Source: JAYSRU01 sp043720875
Lineage (GTDB): Bacteria; Bacteroidota; Bacteroidia; Flavobacteriales_D; Crocinitomicaceae
Reading direction: 5' to 3'
NCBI GenBank assembly: GCA_043720875.1
Contig: JAYSRU010000211.1
Coordinates: 1 to 28,783, forward strand
DNA length: 28,783 nt
Program-made: the position numbers and the translations under genes
Shown here: piece after piece, positions 24,509 to 28,783 of the stretch
Numbering within the stretch: the first letter of the stretch is position 1
How the letters are laid out: each line of letters starts with the position of its first letter
The notes under the pieces: model-generated
Database searches by the model: none
Seen by the model: the letters and a program-made list of their open reading frames with translations, nothing else
What the model was told of the DNA's origin: nothing

Positions 24509-26419
24509 TTATTGGGCTTTTGTCAATGGGTTTGCTTTGCGTATACGCAATGGTTTCGGTTCGCTATTATCGTCTAGTTCAACAACATCTTCTTCAACGC
24601 GAAGGTTGTCAATAATAAATTCTTGTCTGTCTGGCGTGTTTTTCCCCATGTAGAAAGAAAGTATTGATTCAATAGATGCATCTTTTTTACTAAAGAAAAC
24701 AGGTTCGAGTCTAATATCCTCCCCAATAAAGAATTTAAATTCATCTGGAGAAATCTCACCTAATCCTTTAAATCGCGTAATTTCTGGATTTGGGCCTAGT
24801 TCAGCAATTGCATTCACTCGTTCTTCTTCCGTATAGCAATAATTCGTTTTTTTCTTGTTCCGCACCCTAAATAATGGTGTTTGAAGCACATATACATGGT
24901 TTCTTTTCACTAAATCTGGAAAAAATTGCAAGAAGAATGTGAGTAAAAGCATTCGAATGTGCATTCCATCAACATCGGCATCTGTAGCGATTACAATATT
25001 GTTGTAGCGGAGCATATCCATTTCATCTTCAATGTCTAAAGCGGCTTGAATTAAATTGAATTCTTCGTTCTCATAAACCACCTTTTTGGTTAAACCATAA
25101 CAATTTAATGGCTTACCTCGTAAACTAAATACGGCCTGCGTATTTACATCTCTTGATTTTGTAATTGAACCACTCGCAGAATCACCCTCGGTGATGAAAA
25201 GCGTTGACTGCTCTCGTCTTTCGTCTTTTACGTCGGTTAAGTGAATTCTACAATCTCTCAATTTTTTATTGTGAAGATTGGCTTTTTTCGAACGATCTCG
25301 GGCTAATTTACGTATGCCCGTAAGTTCTTTACGTTCTTTTTCTGACTGCTTTATTTTACGCTCAATTAGTTCAGCTACTTGCGGGTTCTTGTGCAAGTAA
25401 TTGTCTAATTTGGATTTTAAAAAGTCGTTTATAAACGTTCTAATCGATTTTCCATCAGGTTCAATTTCGGTAGATCCTAATTTGGTCTTAGTTTGAGATT
25501 CAAATACGGGTTCTACCACTTTTACTGCAATAGCTGCCACAATGGACTGACGAATATCTGATGCTTCATAGTTTTTACCGTAAAAATCACGAATAACTTT
25601 GGCTACAGCTTCCCTGAAAGCTCCTTGATGTGTTCCACCTTGGGTAGTGTGTTGACCATTTACAAATGAATAGTAGTCCTCGCCATAAGTTTTACCATGC
25701 GTAAAAGCAACTTCTATGTCTTCGTCTTCAATATGAATAATAGGGTAGAGTGGATCTCCATCCATATTATTCTCTAATAAATCTTTTAAACCGTCTTTGG
25801 ATTGAAATTTTTCACCGTTGAAATGTATCGATAGTCCACGGTTTAAGTAGCAATAATTCCAAACCATTTTTTCAAGGTAAGGAAGCTTAAAATTAAACTT
25901 TTTGAAAATGGAGTCATCAGGAACAAATTCAACATAGGTTCCATTTACTTCGTCCGTTTTAACAACTTTCAAATCTTCGACTAAATCGCCTCGGTGAAAA
26001 GCTGCTTCTTTCTTTTCTCCTTCACGCACAGAATAAACCATGAAGTGATTGGAAAGTGCATTCACCGCTTTAGTTCCAACTCCATTTAATCCAACGGACT
26101 TTTTAAATGCTTTTGAGTCGTATTTACCACCCGTATTAATTTGAGATACACAATCAATAACTTTTCCTAAGGGAATACCTCGGCCAAAATCACGGACAGT
26201 AACTTTATGATCTTTAACTTTGAGTTCTATTTTTTTACCATTACCCATAACAAATTCATCGATACAATTATCGACAACTTCCTTTACAAGAATATAAATC
26301 CCATCATCCGCAGATGCTCCATCGCCAAGCTTACCGATATACATTCCAGGACGCATACGGATGTGTTCTTTCCAGTCTAGCGAACGTATATTGTCTTCGG
26401 TATAATTATTTTCAGCCAT
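24509..26419 (-). CDS. parE: DNA topoisomerase IV subunit B
   Basis: A 636-aa ATPase subunit of the type IIA topoisomerase. I start it at ATG 26417-26419 (MAENNYTEDNIRSLDWKEHIR); a TTG 84 bases upstream would add a hydrophobic stretch unlike the family. The GHKL ATP site has KEVVDNCIDEF (E47, N51), RDFGRGIPL (D77) and KSVGLNGVGTKAVNALS. Toprim has EGDSASGSI (411-419) and ATDADVDGMHIRMLL (D480, D482, D484). Length is typical for ParE and shorter than GyrB of gamma-proteobacteria with inserts. Gene order parE then parC, spacing 3 bases, indicates stoichiometric co-translation. Confidence 0.92.
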   Translation of the reverse strand: MAENNYTEDNIRSLDWKEHIRMRPGMYIGKLGDGASADDGIYILVKEVVDNCIDEFVMGNGKKIELKVKDHKVTVRDFGRGIPLGKVIDCVSQINTGGKYDSKAFKKSVGLNGVGTKAVNALSNHFMVYSVREGEKKEAAFHRGDLVEDLKVVKTDEVNGTYVEFVPDDSIFKKFNFKLPYLEKMVWNYCYLNRGLSIHFNGEKFQSKDGLKDLLENNMDGDPLYPIIHIEDEDIEVAFTHGKTYGEDYYSFVNGQHTTQGGTHQGAFREAVAKVIRDFYGKNYEASDIRQSIVAAIAVKVVEPVFESQTKTKLGSTEIEPDGKSIRTFINDFLKSKLDNYLHKNPQVAELIERKIKQSEKERKELTGIRKLARDRSKKANLHNKKLRDCRIHLTDVKDERREQSTLFITEGDSASGSITKSRDVNTQAVFSLRGKPLNCYGLTKKVVYENEEFNLIQAALDIEDEMDMLRYNNIVIATDADVDGMHIRMLLLTFFLQFFPDLVKRNHVYVLQTPLFRVRNKKKTNYCYTEEERVNAIAELGPNPEITRFKGLGEISPDEFKFFIGEDIRLEPVFFSKKDASIESILSFYMGKNTPDRQEFIIDNLRVEEDVVELDDNSEPKPLRIRKANPLTKAQ

Positions 26420-26446
26420 TTTTTCTTGTAAAAGTATAAGGGTGAA

Positions 26447-26454
26447 CAAAGATA
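26447..26454 (-). promoter_or_regulatory. Candidate -7 box for parE-parC
   Basis: The minus strand reads TATCTTTG, a perfect TAnnTTTG, 28 bases before the parE ATG at 26419. No good TTG -33 match is seen. It supports the ATG start, since the alternative TTG at 26503 would lie upstream of this promoter. Confidence 0.45.
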
Positions 26455-26644
26455 AGACGAAGTTTAACCCTTTGGCGGTCAGTAAAAATGAGTTATGAAC
26501 CAAATGTAGTTAATACATGTTGAAAACTATGAGAAAAATGGTTTAGTTTTGATTATATTGCTGTCATTTATGCAATTATTTTCTTTATACTCAAAATTGG
26601 GTACAGCTTTTTGTTCCGTACGTGGCTTGGTGTACTGCATGATT

Positions 26645-26833
26645 TTGGATTATGACGCGATGGGACAAGATAGTGCAAAACACGTTACTTATTATGTTGA
26701 TGTTTATAAAGCATATGGAACCCAAAAGGAAGTAGCTTGCTATGACGTTAACGCTTAAAGTCTTGTTTATTCACAAAAAGAAGTATACATTTACGGAAGC
26801 AGTCTTTTAGGCTTGAAAACATAAAATCTAACT
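26645..26833 (+). pseudogene. Eroded RHS/YD-repeat core remnant
   Basis: In the same frame as the next gene, the sequence reads LDYDAMGQDSAKHVTYYV...CYDVNA, then TAA (26756-26758), then SLVYSQKEVYIYGSSLLGLKT, then TAA (26822-26824), then NLT and the ATG at 26834. YDAMGN, YDVN and IYGSSRLG are hallmarks of Bacteroidota RHS-repeat proteins. Two in-frame stops and the missing upstream repeats show the large parent gene is gone. The start of the remnant is uncertain: nothing RHS-like is clear before about 26640, and 26455-26640 holds no gene I can support. Confidence 0.75.
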
Positions 26834-28051
26834 ATGTTCAATACAAGTGGAAATTCTTCATCTAACACAGTATCCAATATTTTGGGTATGCGGAGCTATA
26901 AAGTAAGCAACCATTTAGAAGAGCACGTGAAACGTGTGAAGACTGAGATGCAAACCGCAAGTTCGAATTGTCGAAGGATAAATTTTACAAACATATTTGT
27001 AAAGCCTTTACACTATAAAACTATTCCGCACCCTTCGACAAGCTCAGGGGGCGTAGATTATTACAACGTAGAAATTGCGCAAGCAACAGACTATGCACCG
27101 TTCGGTTGTGAGTTAAAGGGCAGAAATTTGAAGAAAAGTGGGGTGAATAAAAGCTTCAGATTTGGGTTTCAAGGGCAAGAAGGTGACGACGAGATTAAGG
27201 GTGACGGGAATTCGGTGAATTATAAATACCGTATGCATGATCCGAGGTTAGGGAGGTTCTTTGCGGTTGATCCGTTAGTGTTTAAGTATCCTTATAATTC
27301 ACCTTATATTTTTTGCGAAAATAGAGTAATAGATGGAGTGGATTTTGAAGGTTCCGAATACATTACATATTTGGTTCTTCTTAATACAGAAGGAACATCA
27401 GAAAATATAGGAACGATAGATCATACATCTTCAATGACTGATGCAGATATTCTGCGAGTACACGGTGTGACAGCAGTAGAATTTTATAAGACATATTCTG
27501 CTTCTTTTGAAGCGAAGGGACAAGGAGTACTTTATGAATATTATTATAAGGATGAAAAAGGAGAATTAATTGAGATGGGGGAGTATATGGAGAATAAAAC
27601 AAATTTAACTTCATTTGGCATTTATGCTGGTTCAGGGTGTACGACTTATTGTGGCGGTAATGACAAAGATAATCCTTATGTTAGTGATGCGCAAAATGAT
27701 GATTATGATTTTGAGAAAACACCCATTGATGAAGTTGACGCGGCTGCAAAACAGCACGATTATGATCAATCAGTTATTCCAGATAATAAAGGGCATTTTA
27801 AAGATATTCGAAACTTACCTTCTGATAGAAAGTTTATTAAGACTTTGGAGGCTTATAAGGAAAGATCCAAGGATCCAAATTACAAGGATTTAATTACGGG
27901 TAGAAGACCAAGTAAAGAGGCGTTAGATAATGTAGATAAAGCGTTGAATTATTTTAAGGCAATAGAAACTCCAGTTAAAGAAATTAAGCAAGCAAGAATT
28001 GACATAATTAACCTTAGGGATAAGGTTAAAAAAGGAGGAAAAACTAAATAA
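26834..28051 (+). CDS. Orphan RHS tail with a C-terminal phospholipase A2-like domain (candidate toxin)
   Basis: A 405-aa open frame. Residues 1-28 continue the eroded RHS core (MFNTSGN...LGMRSYKVSNHL). Residues 29-73 look foreign. Residues 74-172 are the conserved RHS-associated end: VDYYNVEIAQATDYAPFG, FGFQGQEGDDEIKGDGNSV, YRMHDPRLGRFFAVDPL and YPYNSPYIFCENRVIDGVDFEG. A variable domain follows, with YAGSGC...GGN (264-276) and P297-I-D-E-V-D-A-A-A-K-Q-H308-D309-Y, matching the glycine loop and His-Asp helix of PLA2-like proteins (compare parvovirus VP1 'D..A..HD..Y'); D331 could be the later acidic residue. The rest is Lys-rich helix. As written it lacks the RHS shell and a secretion signal, so it may be a dead or silent cassette. 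Whether it is expressed is unknown. Confidence 0.7.
   Translation: MFNTSGNSSSNTVSNILGMRSYKVSNHLEEHVKRVKTEMQTASSNCRRINFTNIFVKPLHYKTIPHPSTSSGGVDYYNVEIAQATDYAPFGCELKGRNLKKSGVNKSFRFGFQGQEGDDEIKGDGNSVNYKYRMHDPRLGRFFAVDPLVFKYPYNSPYIFCENRVIDGVDFEGSEYITYLVLLNTEGTSENIGTIDHTSSMTDADILRVHGVTAVEFYKTYSASFEAKGQGVLYEYYYKDEKGELIEMGEYMENKTNLTSFGIYAGSGCTTYCGGNDKDNPYVSDAQNDDYDFEKTPIDEVDAAAKQHDYDQSVIPDNKGHFKDIRNLPSDRKFIKTLEAYKERSKDPNYKDLITGRRPSKEALDNVDKALNYFKAIETPVKEIKQARIDIINLRDKVKKGGKTK
27031..27049. repeat. Copy of the widespread CCCTTCGACAAGCTCAGGG motif inside the RHS tail
   Basis: CCCTTCGACAAGCTCAGGG is a short imperfect palindrome (CCCT...AGGG ends) that I recognise as recurring between and inside genes of many unrelated bacteria. 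Here it is translated as PSTSSG within an RHS tail, and lies at the end of the segment that breaks core similarity. Confidence 0.6.
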
Positions 28052-28063
28052 TTTGATGTAATT

Positions 28064-28579
28064 ATGAGATTCATATACTTCTTTGGAATTTTTTTCAATT
28101 TTCACTGTTTTTCTCAAATTCCAGTTTGTAAAAACGGCATTTTAGGTTTCGGTATTGAATATGACTTAAGACTTTCTAATTTTACAACAAATAGTTTTGG
28201 AATTAATACATTATACATTCATAATATGAAGAAAAAATGGATTTCAAATGTTCATAGTATCTCAACTGGTATTTCATTAACCAATGCACCTAAAAAGAAT
28301 GAACAGTTATATTTGAATTATTGTTACATGCATTATTTCCGTGAACCAAAAAAAATTGGTCAAATAATTGGACTTTCAAGTTCCTATTATTTACAAATAA
28401 ATGATCAATCACTAGAGCATGGTATAAAAATTGGATTTGTTTGGTTCTCTACGGTTAATTTGTATTACAATTTAGGGTATTATCGATCTGCATTGAAAAA
28501 CACATATCAATTTAACAGTGGTATTGGAGTAAGAATAAATTTAAATTTGTTGGCATTCACTCATATGAAAATTGTATAA
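28064..28579 (+). CDS. Small secreted, probably outer-membrane beta-barrel protein; candidate immunity protein
   Basis: A 171-aa protein starting ATG 28064. MRFIYFFGIFFNFHCFSQ is a signal peptide cut after SQ. The mature part alternates aromatic/hydrophobic and polar residues (GILGFGIEYDLRLS, YLNYCYMHYF, GLSSSYYLQIND, IKIGFVWFSTVNLYYNLGYY, SGIGVRINLNLL), typical of short outer-membrane barrels; about eight strands could fit. It lies 12 bases after the RHS-PLA2-like gene on the same strand, the usual place for the immunity gene of a polymorphic toxin. A PLA2-like toxin acts on phospholipid, so an envelope-located protector would make sense. This role is inferred from position only. No named family recognised. 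Confidence 0.5.
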   Translation: MRFIYFFGIFFNFHCFSQIPVCKNGILGFGIEYDLRLSNFTTNSFGINTLYIHNMKKKWISNVHSISTGISLTNAPKKNEQLYLNYCYMHYFREPKKIGQIIGLSSSYYLQINDQSLEHGIKIGFVWFSTVNLYYNLGYYRSALKNTYQFNSGIGVRINLNLLAFTHMKIV

Positions 28580-28783
28580 TCAAGATTCTATCTTACAAAC
28601 ACATTAGCAAACGAGCTAAGTAAAAATTGAAATAAAATAAGGGGCAAGAATTGTGAAAAGGAAAGAAGAAATAAAAAAAGGGTTCAAATGTATTCAATTT
28701 CCCAAACTCCACGCTCACAAAACCATAAGAGACAAGCGCAGCTTTCGAAGACCAAACGGTAGTGCCGGGCCAAAAAATGATAA
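28580..28783. other. Non-coding tail with a locally GC-richer stretch
   Basis: I see no gene here. The first 120 bases are A-rich. From about 28705 the sequence becomes clearly richer in G and C than its surroundings and carries no long frame on either strand that I can name. It could be the edge of a repeat or another RHS-linked fragment continuing to the right. Confidence 0.4.

Noticed and set aside
26420..26503. N-terminal extension of ParE from TTG 26503
   Set aside because: It adds a hydrophobic stretch not found in ParE, and the -7 box at 26447-26454 lies inside it.
26549..26758. 69-aa open frame before the RHS tail as a separate gene
   Set aside because: Its last half is RHS core (YDAMGQ, YDVNA) in frame with the following remnant; the first 30 residues look random. 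Treated as part of the pseudogene.
27615..27893. 92-aa Met/Ile-rich open frame inside the RHS tail
   Set aside because: Out-of-frame shadow of the PLA2-like domain with biased composition (MRKMMIMILRK).

Overview
The window looks like a stretch of a Bacteroidota chromosome, most likely Flavobacteriales (a Fluviicola/Crocinitomicaceae-like bacterium is my guess, not shown). Reasons: AT-rich DNA; genes starting without clear Shine-Dalgarno sequences; several upstream regions with the Bacteroidota -7 box TAnnTTTG; and family content typical of the phylum (an OstA-like protein, a TPR/PD40/OmpA-like envelope protein, a DUF2147 protein, a ParE/ParC pair and an RHS tail carrying the GDDEIKGDGNSVNYKYRMHDPRLGRFFAVDP-type core, quoted here only as a family label). 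Almost everything from 1.7 to 20.6 kb and from 21.7 to 26.4 kb is on the minus strand.

Layout. 1-530: 5' part of a cysteine desulfurase leaving the left edge. 672-1631 (+): 2-oxoglutarate/Fe(II) oxygenase. 1663-6270 (-): envelope and secreted proteins (glycine-rich lipoprotein, M28 carboxypeptidase Q-like peptidase, a decayed small membrane gene, an unknown lipoprotein, a DUF4412-like protein). 6385-10137 (-): a tight fur-like / STAS / purA / ostA-like operon with 4- and 8-base overlaps. 10192-14404 (-): RelA/SpoT, fumarylacetoacetate-hydrolase family protein, ExoX-like exonuclease and a small membrane protein. 14562-16646 (-): TPR/PD40/OmpA-like protein followed by a strong intrinsic terminator. 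16714-18066 (-): E2 of a 2-oxoacid dehydrogenase. 18260-20576 (-): RidA and a large glycosyltransferase fused to a shrunken phosphoglycosyl-transferase module. 20647-21666 (+): pabA/trpG-type glutamine amidotransferase and a DUF2147 protein, facing 21692-26419 (-), a topoisomerase IV pair (parE then parC), across a bidirectional terminator.

The accessory part is the right end, 26.6-28.8 kb. It holds an eroded RHS (YD-repeat) gene whose surviving open frame ends in a domain with a phospholipase A2-like His-Asp signature. Twelve bases later comes a secreted, probably beta-barrel protein that is a candidate immunity partner. The remnant has two in-frame stops upstream, an abnormal segment inside the core, and a short widespread palindrome-like motif (CCCTTCGACAAGCTCAGGG). 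This orphan RHS tail cassette is the best candidate here for a poorly described system.

Housekeeping functions visible: Fe-S/sulfur supply, purine synthesis, stringent response, chromosome decatenation, envelope lipid/LPS export, branched-chain or other 2-oxoacid oxidation, and folate or tryptophan precursor synthesis. I see no tRNA, rRNA, CRISPR array, transposase or prophage gene.
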